A stretch of 64,000 nucleotides of DNA from Kiloniella majae (GCF_002118315.1 NZ_MTSZ01000002.1:661914-725913); one strand, 5' to 3'. Numbered from the stretch's first letter, positions 8,472 through 17,215 are shown. The notes: a model not told the origin generated them from the sequence alone. Program-made: numbers and translations.

Positions 8472-9439
8472 AAACCCTCTATTTCCGCCAAGCCTATACC
8501 CGTTTTTCCATTTCCATTACCACCATACAGTAGATAAATTCTTCCATTCACCTCAAAGCAATGCGGATACGCAACCATCTCGCTATCCCAACCAACATCA
8601 CTTCGGTCCAAGTCAGAAATTTTCTCATCATCGCGACGCCATTCCATAAGGTCCGGCGATGTCGCATAACCGATCCGATAACTATTATCTGGATTGTTTC
8701 GAAAATCAAAAGCATCTCGATAACAGTAAAACATGTGATAGAGCCCTTTTTTATAAAAAATGTCCGGGCAAGCTTGTGCTTCCTCCCTCCCCAAACGATC
8801 TTCTATAATATTCCTCTCAAGTCTATCCCAGGAAACCAAATCATCAGAAAAAGCTATTCTGAGCTTATAAATAATCTCAGGCCGCCCCTGCTCATCGACG
8901 ACCCATTTTACACCCGATGTATAAGAAAGAACGTATCGACCATTAAAACGTCTCAACTTAGGAGATGTTATAACGAACGGTTCAGAACAATATGGCGATA
9001 AAACAGGCCCACACCCCAACTTTTGGAACGTTCTTCCTCTATCACGACTTTTAGCTATGCCAATGGAAATATTAAACGGCACTGAACTGCACCTGGTCCA
9101 CCCACCGTATGCAGCAACAATATCTTCACCGTCCTTCAAAACACTGACAGGGTAAGTTCCAAATTCGTCAAATTCACCTAGACCTCCCAGCTCGAGGCAA
9201 GGGGCACTCGAAATACCAATAATTTCTGATAAATTGTCTTTATTTAAATCAATAAACGCCATTCGACTTACATACATATTATCTGTATCTGGCTTCCCAC
9301 GAGTACAAAAATAAACTCGAACTTTATCATTAAAAACCAATGCATTAGGAGCTTGAGCAAAATCGATCATCCAATCAGGCGTTTCAAGATAATCTGCTGG
9401 GTTAAAAATAACGCCCATTTTATGTACTTGGAAATTCAT
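8468..9439 (-). CDS. Five-bladed beta-propeller glycosidase-like protein (copy 2)
   Basis: The 323-residue paralogue of the next gene downstream shares the order of blade motifs: LGGLGEFDEFGTYPVSV, GWTRCSSVPFNISIGIAKSR, CSEPF, EEAQACPDIFYKKGLYHMFY, CYRDAFDFRNN and a C-terminal MVAYPHCFEVNGRIYLLYGG. Both copies keep the RDxFDFR and SEPF motifs, which suggests a shared binding or catalytic pocket. It overlaps the formyltransferase gene (stop and start share ATGA at 9436-9439), so formyltransferase and both propellers are one translational unit. No signal peptide is seen. Exact substrate is unknown. Confidence 0.65.
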   Translation of the reverse strand: MNFQVHKMGVIFNPADYLETPDWMIDFAQAPNALVFNDKVRVYFCTRGKPDTDNMYVSRMAFIDLNKDNLSEIIGISSAPCLELGGLGEFDEFGTYPVSVLKDGEDIVAAYGGWTRCSSVPFNISIGIAKSRDRGRTFQKLGCGPVLSPYCSEPFVITSPKLRRFNGRYVLSYTSGVKWVVDEQGRPEIIYKLRIAFSDDLVSWDRLERNIIEDRLGREEAQACPDIFYKKGLYHMFYCYRDAFDFRNNPDNSYRIGYATSPDLMEWRRDDEKISDLDRSDVGWDSEMVAYPHCFEVNGRIYLLYGGNGNGKTGIGLAEIEGF

Positions 9440-10050
9440 TGAACCCTCGTATAAGAAGTATAGATAAGTTTTAATGCAGTTATTAAATTTGGCCCTTCTA
9501 AATCAAAAATCCTCCCGCCAAGCTCCCAAGCTGTTTCATTTGGCAAAACATTAAGTTTTTTTTGACTAATAATTTCACCCGCATCAACATCTTCCGTAAC
9601 GTAATGAACGGTACAGCCCGCGATCTGCTCTTTGTTCTTCAAAACGGCTTCTTGTACTTTTACACCATACATCCCAATCCCCCCATAATCTGGTAAAAGA
9701 GAAGGGTGTGTATTAATGATTATTTTTCTTTTTGCTTCTTCAATAAAACACGCAGGTAAAATAGGCATAAATCCAGCCAAGATAAAAACATCAATGGCAT
9801 CAATAAGATCATTATCAAAAACCAAATCATAACTGATTTTTTGATTTACCTTAGATAAAAGTAAGTGAGGAATATTGGCTCGTTTGGCATGGTTCAGAGC
9901 ATCACAAACTTTATCAACAATAACTAGTTTAATTGTAAAGTAATCGCCCCCCAAATTATCTATTAGATATTTTAGATTACCACCACCGCCTGAACAAAAA
10001 ACAGCTACTCCAAGAGGTAACATAGGTTTACTAGATATAGCCTGTGACAC
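9436..10050 (-). CDS. PurN-like formyltransferase, probably sugar N-formyltransferase
   Basis: This 204-residue protein has the glycinamide-ribonucleotide transformylase fold: a glycine-rich start (AVFCSGGGGNLKYLID) and the catalytic triad of the family as Asn and His in IINTHPSLLP and Asp in DVDAGEII. It would transfer formyl from N10-formyl-tetrahydrofolate to an amine. True PurN normally lies with purM; here the gene is in a sugar cassette with RmlA, a DegT aminotransferase and WbqC, so N-formylation of an amino sugar is more likely. Start GTG 10050 is taken; ATG 10023 is an alternative that keeps the whole domain. Confidence 0.75.
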   Translation of the reverse strand: MSQAISSKPMLPLGVAVFCSGGGGNLKYLIDNLGGDYFTIKLVIVDKVCDALNHAKRANIPHLLLSKVNQKISYDLVFDNDLIDAIDVFILAGFMPILPACFIEEAKRKIIINTHPSLLPDYGGIGMYGVKVQEAVLKNKEQIAGCTVHYVTEDVDAGEIISQKKLNVLPNETAWELGGRIFDLEGPNLITALKLIYTSYTRVQ

Positions 10051-10177
10051 AACATTCTAACCAATTATATAAGAGATAAAAAACTTCATATGATAAAGCT
10101 GAACAAATCTTCATTCAGATATGCTTTCTACTTATCACATTGTGGTAATGAATATACCAAGCTATGAAGCTCACATA

Positions 10178-10876
10178 TCATATTAATTCGTATTTCAACA
10201 AAATATCATCCTTGATATGGCAACATGCATTAAACATCAGGACATCAATGATTGATAACCATGGAATAAAAGTATTTGAGAACTGAGCATATGAAATAGG
10301 TTTACTAAGTACAAAACTTAAATCTATTCCCATACGAGAAAAATCTTCTTTAGAATAAAGCTCTTGGCCACCAATTGCATTCACATACTCAGTCGCCTGA
10401 ACAGCCTTACAAATAGAAAAAATCTTGTCCTGCCCTTTAAGATTATGATCAATATCAATCTCTGAGCTAATCAATATTTTGGTATCGAGATTTAATTCAT
10501 CGCTGACCTTGCATATCGAAGAATGAAGAAACTTAAAAAGATTTTGTTCATCATTTTCAATAATATCCGACACCATAGAGTAAGCAGGTTTAAAATAGGG
10601 GGCTTTTCTATATGCCTCTTTAATCTGGTTAAGAAACTTAATACGATTAAACGAAGGAGCAATCGATCTATCTCGAATTTCACAAAAATCTGATTGCTTG
10701 GTTAGCGGTAATGAAATTTGAAAATCCGAATGATCTCGAAGCAACCTATTCCGATTTATCCATCCCTTTTTGGTATATTTAATATTATCATACAAGATAA
10801 ACAGATCGACAGAATGTATTAATTGGAAATAGCCAATATAAGGAAAAAAGTATGGCTGCATTATAGCTACTTTCAT
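10178..10876 (-). CDS. WbqC-like family protein
   Basis: The 232-residue protein opens with KVAIMQPYFFPYIGYFQLIH followed by VDLFILYDNIKYTKKGWINRN, the hallmark of the WbqC family, and continues with the family's AIGGQELYSKEDF motif near residue 170. WbqC proteins occur in O-antigen and capsule loci; their reaction is thought to be modification (acylation or amino-acid attachment) of an amino sugar but is not firmly established. Position between the formyltransferase unit and the TPR glycosyltransferase puts it in the flagellin sugar cassette. The coding sequence is noticeably AT-rich. Confidence 0.85.
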   Translation of the reverse strand: MKVAIMQPYFFPYIGYFQLIHSVDLFILYDNIKYTKKGWINRNRLLRDHSDFQISLPLTKQSDFCEIRDRSIAPSFNRIKFLNQIKEAYRKAPYFKPAYSMVSDIIENDEQNLFKFLHSSICKVSDELNLDTKILISSEIDIDHNLKGQDKIFSICKAVQATEYVNAIGGQELYSKEDFSRMGIDLSFVLSKPISYAQFSNTFIPWLSIIDVLMFNACCHIKDDILLKYELI

Positions 10877-10948
10877 AAGAAAAAAAATCTCCCCGATGAA
10901 ATTAACACTATTCTACGCTCCTCTTTCCACTAACTCCTACTATAAATT

Positions 10949-13303
10949 TTATTCCTCCAAAGGAATATGAGAAGGTGCTTCACCATTACAGTACTTTGAC
11001 CACATCTTCTCAAAGGCATTTTCTAAAGAAGCGCACACCTTTGCCCCATTTGCAGAGACTTCGCTTAAGAAAAACGCCCTTAAAGATAAACGTCTACTCT
11101 CCAAAATCTCAACATTTTTTGCAGCCCATACTGCCCGTTCAACATACTGTTCTAAAGAAGAGGCAATCATCTCCTCCTGACCGAAGAAACGCAGTAAAGA
11201 AGCACCTATATTTTCATGAAAAGCACGCTCTTTTGCTAGAGCAATAAAGTTTCGCCCCATATAAAGAAGGTCAAGTGACGTAGAAGCACCATTATACGGG
11301 AAAGGATCCAGACCGATATCAAACTCATTCATTTCTTCTAAATACTCTAGGAAATGTGAACGCGCCTTCAATATCAGTCTATCTCTTTCAATACCTAGGC
11401 GATCAATGCATTCATAGAGGTCATTAGTAAATTTATCTCCCTCCAGATTATCAACTTTAATCATTAGCCTGGATTCAGGTACTTGCTGTAAAATTTCCCC
11501 CCACGTCTCTATACACACCGAGGTAGCTTTTCCAGCCCGATTAAAATTGGCAAATGTAATATACCCATTTTTCTTATACGGAAGTTCCCTAGAGAGTATC
11601 GCCTCAGACCCCTCACGAAGGTTATAACTCGTATAGCCAGCAACATGAGCAAGCTTCTCAACAAAGAGATCTTCATACTCTAATGGCACGGATAAGGGTT
11701 GAGTAATATAATAATCAATACTATCTAGCCCAGTTGTCGCAGGGTAGCCAATATAACTCGCTTGTATTGGGGCAGGTTTATAACTTAGCGCCTTCAGACG
11801 ATTACTTGCAGTATGGCCAGATAAATCGACAAGAATATGGATTTGATCATCAACAATTTGCTCACATAACTTATCATCTGACAATCCTGAGACATCTCTC
11901 CTTTTATCGTAAACTTGCTCTATTTCAGCATTAATATTTTTTGAAATATTATCTTCTCGAGATTCCTGAGAATACAAGAAAATTTCAAATTTATTCCGAT
12001 CATGATGTTCTACAACAGGAAGCCAATAATATGAGACGACATGATTACCAAAATCTCCCGAAATATAACCAATACGAAGCTTTTCAACTTTGCCAGGGTT
12101 AAACTTATAGTTCTGAACTCGCTCATCAATTGACGCAGCATGCTTATTTTGCCACTTCCGAGCCTCTTTTAAATGATCTTCGGAGGTAACGTTTTTTTCA
12201 TGCAAAATGGTAAACAGAAGATTGCTATGATAATCAGATCTATCCGGGGCAAGCTCCATGGCTATCCCATAACATTCCCTGGCTTTCAGACTATCGCCCA
12301 TGAGAGTGTAAGTATGACCCAAGTTATTGAAAGCATAACTATATTCAGGATTTAAATGAAGACATTCAAAGTAACACTCTAGAGCGTCACTAAGCTTACC
12401 CATACTACGAAGTGCATTACCATAATTAAATATGACATCAATATCATCAGGATCTTTTGCTCGTGCCTTTTTTAAAATCTCAACTGACTTATCGTGTATA
12501 TTCAAGCGCCCGAGCACCAGTCCATACATTTTAAGAGCAGGAAGATAGTCAGGATTTATCTCATGGGCCTTACCAGAAAATGTAAACGCAGAATGTAGTT
12601 TAAAGTTTTTGAATGCAATAAGTGATAGTAAGTAATAATCCATTTCTGGTTGAGAGGCTTTATCAATACCTTTTCCAAGTAAAGATACAGCTTCGTTCTC
12701 TCGACCAAGGCCATTTAGACAACTAGCAAATCCGGTTCGGATATTACTGTCATAAGGATTATCAACCAACAATCTTTTATAATACGCCAAGCCATCAGCG
12801 TGATGCCCTAGATTGACACAACACTTTGCCAATCTAGCCATTATAATGTGATTATCAGGATCTAATTCCAGTGCCTTTGTATAAGCACCAAGGGCACCGT
12901 CATAATCTTCGAGTTTGAATACTGAGTTTCCAAGTTGTTCATATCCTTCAAAAAAATCTTCTTTAAAATGCACACAATGAGAAAAACACTCAACAGCAAG
13001 ATTATCTAAATCATGCTGTTGAAAGAAAACTCCGAAGTTATAATAATCCGAATATCTGACAGAAGATAATTTTGACAACTCATCAAATTTTAACCGAAAT
13101 AGCTCTTCGTTACTTTGAATGAGTGCATCAATTGATTCTGTAAATAAAAAAACAGGGTGTTTATTCTTTTTTTTTAAATTTTTTTTTGCAATTTCGGATG
13201 CGCTATTAAATTCTTTATTCATTAAATATTGCAAAGCTTCTTCTGCAGCTTTTTCAACTTTAAAGTTGAATTTCTTTCCCTGCTTCACCTGATCCCCACA
13301 CAT
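10949..13303 (-). CDS. TPR protein with GT41 (O-GlcNAc transferase-like) domain
   Basis: This large protein (784 residues) has about ten TPR repeats (roughly residues 25-370; for example GYEQLGNSVFKLEDYDGALG and AFNNLGHTYTLMGDSLKARE) and a C-terminal SPINDLY/OGT catalytic region (about 400-784). That region shows RIGYISGDFGNHVVSYYW, VDLSGHTASNRLKAL, PAPIQASYIGYPATTGLDSI and the nucleotide-binding Lys in NRAGKAT. It should move a sugar from a nucleotide donor onto Ser/Thr of a protein in the cytoplasm. Its place directly downstream of fliS-fliD-flaG and the flagellins makes flagellin the likely target. The start may be GTG 13288 (GGGGA 6 bases upstream) instead of ATG 13303. Confidence 0.88.
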   Translation of the reverse strand: MCGDQVKQGKKFNFKVEKAAEEALQYLMNKEFNSASEIAKKNLKKKNKHPVFLFTESIDALIQSNEELFRLKFDELSKLSSVRYSDYYNFGVFFQQHDLDNLAVECFSHCVHFKEDFFEGYEQLGNSVFKLEDYDGALGAYTKALELDPDNHIIMARLAKCCVNLGHHADGLAYYKRLLVDNPYDSNIRTGFASCLNGLGRENEAVSLLGKGIDKASQPEMDYYLLSLIAFKNFKLHSAFTFSGKAHEINPDYLPALKMYGLVLGRLNIHDKSVEILKKARAKDPDDIDVIFNYGNALRSMGKLSDALECYFECLHLNPEYSYAFNNLGHTYTLMGDSLKARECYGIAMELAPDRSDYHSNLLFTILHEKNVTSEDHLKEARKWQNKHAASIDERVQNYKFNPGKVEKLRIGYISGDFGNHVVSYYWLPVVEHHDRNKFEIFLYSQESREDNISKNINAEIEQVYDKRRDVSGLSDDKLCEQIVDDQIHILVDLSGHTASNRLKALSYKPAPIQASYIGYPATTGLDSIDYYITQPLSVPLEYEDLFVEKLAHVAGYTSYNLREGSEAILSRELPYKKNGYITFANFNRAGKATSVCIETWGEILQQVPESRLMIKVDNLEGDKFTNDLYECIDRLGIERDRLILKARSHFLEYLEEMNEFDIGLDPFPYNGASTSLDLLYMGRNFIALAKERAFHENIGASLLRFFGQEEMIASSLEQYVERAVWAAKNVEILESRRLSLRAFFLSEVSANGAKVCASLENAFEKMWSKYCNGEAPSHIPLEE

Positions 13304-13390
13304 TGATTTTATTTAGATACAACAGTAAAAATAATAAAGAAAAAGCTTACATACTGTTTTATAACGTGGAATTACAATATATCTCTTAAG

Positions 13391-13447
13391 TGGAAATGTC
13401 TCATAAAAAAACATCCCTTGAACGGAAATGTTTCATAGACAAATAAA
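13391..13447. repeat. Paired 14-15 bp direct repeats upstream of the GT41 gene
   Basis: GGAAATGTCTCATA at 13392-13405 recurs as GGAAATGTTTCATA at 13434-13447, exactly 42 bases apart, in the AT-rich gap between fliS and the glycosyltransferase gene. They could be operator sites for the glycosyltransferase promoter. They could also be a relic of insertion-sequence ends, some of which carry repeated transposase sites. No transposase gene is nearby. Confidence 0.45.
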
Positions 13448-13500
13448 ACAGATAAGAAACAACCTATAGGTAACAGATTTAAAACGCAACAGCGCAAAAA

Positions 13501-13977
13501 CTACACACTAAATGAAGCATTTGATGGAGAAATATTCTCGCCATTTGAGGCGGAAAAATCATTCGGCTCCCCTTTTACACCGCCCCCAGATTGACTGCTA
13601 TCACCAATCTGTTCAGCAACTGTAATCCACGTTTCTTTCATTGTTCTTAAACTAGTCAAAACATCTTCAAAAACAGCTTCGGGATTTCGGGAATTAGCCT
13701 GCATCATTCTCATGAACAAGCTATCATAAAATTCGTGAAGCATCGGGGAAACATCTCCCCCGTTTTCAAAGTCCAGCTGCCCTTGCAGACCAATAATAAT
13801 TTTTGACGCCTTATCAATTGCAATAAATCTTGCCTCAAAATCTTGCGCATCATGTGCTTTCTTGGCATCATTAATCAAACGGATTGCACCTTCATACAAC
13901 ATGATAATGGCTTTGAGCGGGCTTACATTTTTAGAAGCCTGAGAATAAGCATTTGCGCCATAAGTATTAGGATACAT
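13501..13977 (-). CDS. fliS: Flagellin export chaperone FliS
   Basis: FliS binds the C-terminal end of flagellin and prevents premature polymerisation. The 158-residue product has the N-terminal YGANAYSQASKNVSPLKAI with IMLYEGAIRLINDAKKAH, IIIGLQGQLDFENGGDVSPML and YDSLFMRMMQAN, the classic FliS signature. The C-terminal 35 residues are Ser/Gly/Asn-rich and longer than in short FliS proteins. A ribosome site AAGGCGG overlaps the fliD stop 11 bases upstream, so fliD-fliS are co-translated. A second, divergent FliS-like gene lies at 22573. Confidence 0.93.
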   Translation of the reverse strand: MYPNTYGANAYSQASKNVSPLKAIIMLYEGAIRLINDAKKAHDAQDFEARFIAIDKASKIIIGLQGQLDFENGGDVSPMLHEFYDSLFMRMMQANSRNPEAVFEDVLTSLRTMKETWITVAEQIGDSSQSGGGVKGEPNDFSASNGENISPSNASFSV

Positions 13978-13988
13978 TGGTTACCGCC

Positions 13989-15677
13989 TTAATTTTTGCT
14001 CGCATTCGCTTGCGCTTCTAGCTGCTTTCTCATGGCATCCGCCTGCGCCAGCACTTGCTCTAACCTTGAGTATTTTTCAATCAAGAAATTGCGCGTCAAT
14101 ACCAGTCTGGAATCAATGGCTATGATCTTTTCATTTAATTCTTTATTGGAATCAGCGAGTTCAAGTATGCGAGTAGGGATTTGCCCTGATCCAGGCTTGA
14201 TAAAATCATCAATAGAATGGAAAAAATTCTCTGCAATACCATAAGATGTTTTAACTTCAATTGTTTGGGGACCACTTCCTGGTGTTCCAACAAAAACCAT
14301 TGTCATTCCCTCAAAAACAGTGCCTGCTTTTCCTTTTAATGTATTACCGTTTACATCAAAAACATTGCCATACCCCGTTACGGATGCCCCTGTAATCTTC
14401 CCGTCACCATCAATACCGTCCAGAACTAGGGAAAAATCATCAACATTTACCCCTTTGGTACGAGATATAACCGCAAGTCGAGTATCATCAGGCTCAAAAG
14501 TAAATTCGAAGACATTTCGGACCCCCTCAAGGTTCGTCACCAAAGCATCATCAAGCTTTGTACTGTCAACAGCCAACTTGTTCTGATCATCAAGCTCAAC
14601 ACCTATTAGAGCGAGAGTATTAACGGTACCATTGTCAACACCTTCAGCACCAGTGCTCACAATACCACTCAGCGCCCGATCTACCCGCCTCAAGATATCA
14701 TCCCCATACAACGGAGGCTTTGTTCCAGAAGAGGCCGACGGGTCGTAATCTCTTTGCTGCTTAACTAGATCTCTTAAAGTATTATAGGTTTCAACAAATT
14801 CATTAATTGCGGTTTTAATACCGCCTAAATTATTATTTATCTCTACCTTGATTTTGTTACCTACCTCAGCTTTGTATAACTGGACAGTAACTCCACTTAT
14901 CACGTCTGTAATATTATTGGTATCACGCTCAATAACTGTGGCAATACCATCAACTTTAATTTGCGCTTTATTTCCGGCCTGCAACTCGGTTAAGACCGCC
15001 CCATCACCAAAAGTGCTTAAAAAATTACCCGCACCAGTAAGGCTAATAGCTTTGCCCGTTTCTTCAGCCGTCATGACCAAACGAAAATCGTTATCACCAA
15101 CCTTAATAACTGATGCTCTTACACCTGTATCACTCGTAGTACCATTAATCGCACTGGCAATATCATTCAAAGACATGTCAGCAGTAATTGCGATATCTTT
15201 TGTCGTACCCCCCGTCAAACCAAGTGTAATTGTATCTGTTACCCCCTGAGCCGCTGTTGCATCGGCCACAACACCAGAAGAGATTTTATTTGCTGTTGCC
15301 ACTTGCAACACTTCAATTTCATACACGCCGGCTTCAGCAGCATTCGTAGATGAAACCCCAAGAATATCTGTTGCCGGTGTTGTCGTAGAAGAGGTTAGAA
15401 AACCTGCTTTGGCTTCAAAAATGTTCACATCGCGTCCGGTTAAACCAGGCGGATTACGCAAAGCATTTAATGAATTTCGCAAAGATGTCAGAAGCGTATT
15501 AAGTTCACCATAAGCTTTTGATTGAATCTCATTGTCGCTAATGGTGCTTTCCATTCTTACCGCAGGAAGGCGCTTAGCCAATAAAGATGCTTCGACAATT
15601 GCGTTGGTATCAAACCCGGAGTACTGACCAGTAATTCGAGGGGATCCGTTAACGTATGTTAATGTTCCAGCTTCCAT
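13989..15677 (-). CDS. fliD: Flagellar filament cap FliD (HAP2)
   Basis: FliD caps the filament tip and folds incoming flagellin. The 562-residue form from ATG 15677 is chosen because GGAG lies 8-10 bases upstream; a TTG at 15689 adds four residues. Conserved FliD parts are visible: an N-terminal D0 region (ITGQYSGFDTNAIVEASLLA), the central ATANKISSG and the FliD_C segment (VQLYKAEVGNKIKVEINN, FVETYNTLRDLVKQQRDYD) with a C-terminal coiled coil ending LEQVLAQADAMRKQLEAQA. It lies between flaG and fliS in the usual order. Confidence 0.93.
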   Translation of the reverse strand: MEAGTLTYVNGSPRITGQYSGFDTNAIVEASLLAKRLPAVRMESTISDNEIQSKAYGELNTLLTSLRNSLNALRNPPGLTGRDVNIFEAKAGFLTSSTTTPATDILGVSSTNAAEAGVYEIEVLQVATANKISSGVVADATAAQGVTDTITLGLTGGTTKDIAITADMSLNDIASAINGTTSDTGVRASVIKVGDNDFRLVMTAEETGKAISLTGAGNFLSTFGDGAVLTELQAGNKAQIKVDGIATVIERDTNNITDVISGVTVQLYKAEVGNKIKVEINNNLGGIKTAINEFVETYNTLRDLVKQQRDYDPSASSGTKPPLYGDDILRRVDRALSGIVSTGAEGVDNGTVNTLALIGVELDDQNKLAVDSTKLDDALVTNLEGVRNVFEFTFEPDDTRLAVISRTKGVNVDDFSLVLDGIDGDGKITGASVTGYGNVFDVNGNTLKGKAGTVFEGMTMVFVGTPGSGPQTIEVKTSYGIAENFFHSIDDFIKPGSGQIPTRILELADSNKELNEKIIAIDSRLVLTRNFLIEKYSRLEQVLAQADAMRKQLEAQANASKN

Positions 15678-15728
15678 GTCTCGCTCCAAATAAAAAACAT
15701 AGTTTTAACAATGCAAGATGCATTCCAG

Positions 15729-16130
15729 TTATGCTTCTGTATCCAGATTAACATTTACCAAGGATGGTAAACTTGACTGCTTTGGATAATTACCCAACAT
15801 CGTTTTACTCGGGAATTCTGAAATTACAGCGTTATTATTCTCATCAATCAAACGAACAACTAAACGACCGGAATCACTATCGCGATAGGTCACAATGTTT
15901 GATGACAACTGAGACGCAGCGGCCGCATCGATAGAAACACCAGAGACAGATTGAGGTCCAGCTTTAGCGCTAAGTGATTGCGCTGTTTTTGCCTCTTCAT
16001 TATGCGGAACATTAACAGCAGCTTGAGTTTTAGGTGCATTTCCCGAATTTAATCCTAAAGCACGTGAACCAGAAGCTGAAGTCTTCGGAATAGGTTGAGC
16101 AGGTTGCCCAGAGATAGTTATTTCTGACAT
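15729..16130 (-). CDS. flaG: FlaG-family protein
   Basis: The 133-residue protein has a disordered N-terminal two thirds (Ala/Pro/Ser/Gln-rich) and a compact C-terminal domain GRLVVRLIDENNNAVISEFP with SKTML, matching the FlaG family pattern VVxVIDxxTxEVIRQIP. FlaG proteins influence filament length in Vibrio, Campylobacter and others, possibly with FliD. The ribosome site AGGAAGGAGG is unusually strong. It lies between flagellin A (110 bases upstream, beyond a hairpin) and fliD, consistent with a flaG-fliD-fliS unit. Confidence 0.82.
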   Translation of the reverse strand: MSEITISGQPAQPIPKTSASGSRALGLNSGNAPKTQAAVNVPHNEEAKTAQSLSAKAGPQSVSGVSIDAAAASQLSSNIVTYRDSDSGRLVVRLIDENNNAVISEFPSKTMLGNYPKQSSLPSLVNVNLDTEA

Positions 16131-16197
16131 CAGACCTCCTCCTTCCTAAAAAATTAAAACAAAAAAAGTATAACAGATAACTAACCTTTAAAGAAGT

Positions 16198-16219
16198 CGT
16201 GGATACCGAAATACCCACG
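16198..16219 (-). terminator. Hairpin downstream of flagellin A
   Basis: An 8-bp stem (CGTGGATA with TACCCACG, one G-U pair in RNA) closes a 6-base loop about 22 bases after the flagellin A stop. The same hairpin follows flagellins B and C. The U-tract is weak, so it may act as an mRNA 3'-end stabiliser or partial terminator before flaG. Confidence 0.55.
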
Positions 16220-16240
16220 ACCAATAACTATTATAAGAGT

Positions 16241-17053
16241 TTATTGAAGAACTCTCAATAGTGTTTGCGGTATCTGATTAGCCTGTGACAAGGCAGAAAC
16301 TGCCGCCTGCGTTAGCACATTTGCCGTTACAAGCTTGCTTTGTTCAGCAGCCAAATCCACATCTTTAAGCTGAGAGTTCGCAGCTTCAATATTCTCAATG
16401 GACGTAGCAACCTGTTGCCCGCGCGTTTCAAATCTTGAAATCAACGCACCAACATTTGCACGACCTTCCGCAATTGCATCAATCTGAGTATTGACATTTG
16501 TAAATGCAGTTGCAGCGGTACCGGTAGCTTGCACATCCCCACCAACGACAGCAACATTCACGCCAGACAAGTTAGCAGCAATATTATTCACGGCACCTGA
16601 AGCACTTAAACCAACGAAAAAGTTCTGATTATACGAACCATCAATCAGCGCACTACCGTTAAAGGTCGTCGTTTGCTCAATTCCAAGAACTTCATCATCA
16701 AGGGCTTGAAACTCGGCATCAATATAATCACGCTCATCATCTGTAACTGTACCAGACAATGCCTGTGCCGCCAATGCCTTCATACGCTGAAGAACATCAC
16801 TGACACGCGCCAAGCCACCATCGGCAACTTGTAGGATAGAAGCCGCTTGGGAAGCGTTTGTAGCCGCCTGCCTAAGCGCAGTAACGTCAGATGTCAACTT
16901 AGTACTGATCGCAAGACCGGCAGCATCATCAGATGCACGCACGATTCTAGATCCAGAAGCAAGTTTTGCAACTGAATTTGAAGCATTAGATGAATTGTTG
17001 TTAAGAAAACGAATTGCAGAGTTTGCTGCAGTATTTGTACCAACTACGGGCAT
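16241..17053 (-). CDS. Flagellin (tandem copy A)
   Basis: This 270-residue flagellin begins MPVVGTNTAANSAIRFLNNN and has only the conserved ends: the N-terminal D0/D1 helices (LASGSRIVRASDDAAGLAIS, ILQVADGGLARVSDVLQRMK) and the C-terminal helix (VDLAAEQSKLVTANVLTQAA, ALSQANQIPQTLLRVLQ). The central part is short, so there is no large D2/D3 domain. Start 17053 is preferred because AAGGA sits about 9 bases upstream; an in-frame ATG at 17110 would add 19 residues that no flagellin has. Its C-terminal 150 codons are identical to copy C. The leader carries a CsrA-like hairpin at 17090-17102. Confidence 0.95.
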   Translation of the reverse strand: MPVVGTNTAANSAIRFLNNNSSNASNSVAKLASGSRIVRASDDAAGLAISTKLTSDVTALRQAATNASQAASILQVADGGLARVSDVLQRMKALAAQALSGTVTDDERDYIDAEFQALDDEVLGIEQTTTFNGSALIDGSYNQNFFVGLSASGAVNNIAANLSGVNVAVVGGDVQATGTAATAFTNVNTQIDAIAEGRANVGALISRFETRGQQVATSIENIEAANSQLKDVDLAAEQSKLVTANVLTQAAVSALSQANQIPQTLLRVLQ

Positions 17054-17089
17054 AATATAATTCCTTCTACTTGAAGTATGTTTAGCTAA

Positions 17090-17102
17090 ACCCATCCTGG
17101 GT
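17090..17102 (-). promoter_or_regulatory. CsrA-type hairpin in flagellin A leader
   Basis: In the mRNA, ACCC-AGGAU-GGGU forms a 4-bp stem with GGA in the loop, 37 bases before the AUG. A second GGA lies in the ribosome site (AAGGA, 17062-17066) and three more at 17142-17154. Two-site binding, one hairpin and one at the ribosome site, is how CsrA represses hag in Bacillus. The regulator itself is not in the window, so binding is inferred. Confidence 0.6.
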
Positions 17103-17188
17103 AAAGCCATTTTAAAGGTCGCCTTCTTGGTAACCCACTATTCCGTTCCTTCCTGAACCGAAATAGTTTAGCTGAAAATATACAAAAC

Positions 17189-17215
17189 ATATCTTCAATT
17201 ACGTCTTAAATTTTG
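17189..17215 (-). promoter_or_regulatory. Candidate sigma28 promoter of flagellin A
   Basis: CAAAATTT, then 11 bases, then GAAGATAT resembles the sigma28 pattern TAAAGTTT-N11-GCCGATAA at 11 of 16 positions. It would start transcription about 130 bases before the AUG, including the conserved leader. The same spacing is kept in copies B and C. It is a weak match, supported mainly by its conservation. Confidence 0.4.

Noticed and set aside
9436..10050. Housekeeping purN
   Set aside because: Context is a sugar cassette and no purM is nearby; but the assignment needs a phylogeny.
17053..17110. Longer flagellin starts adding 19 residues
   Set aside because: No flagellin has such an N-terminus and the AAGGA ribosome site points to the inner ATG in all copies.
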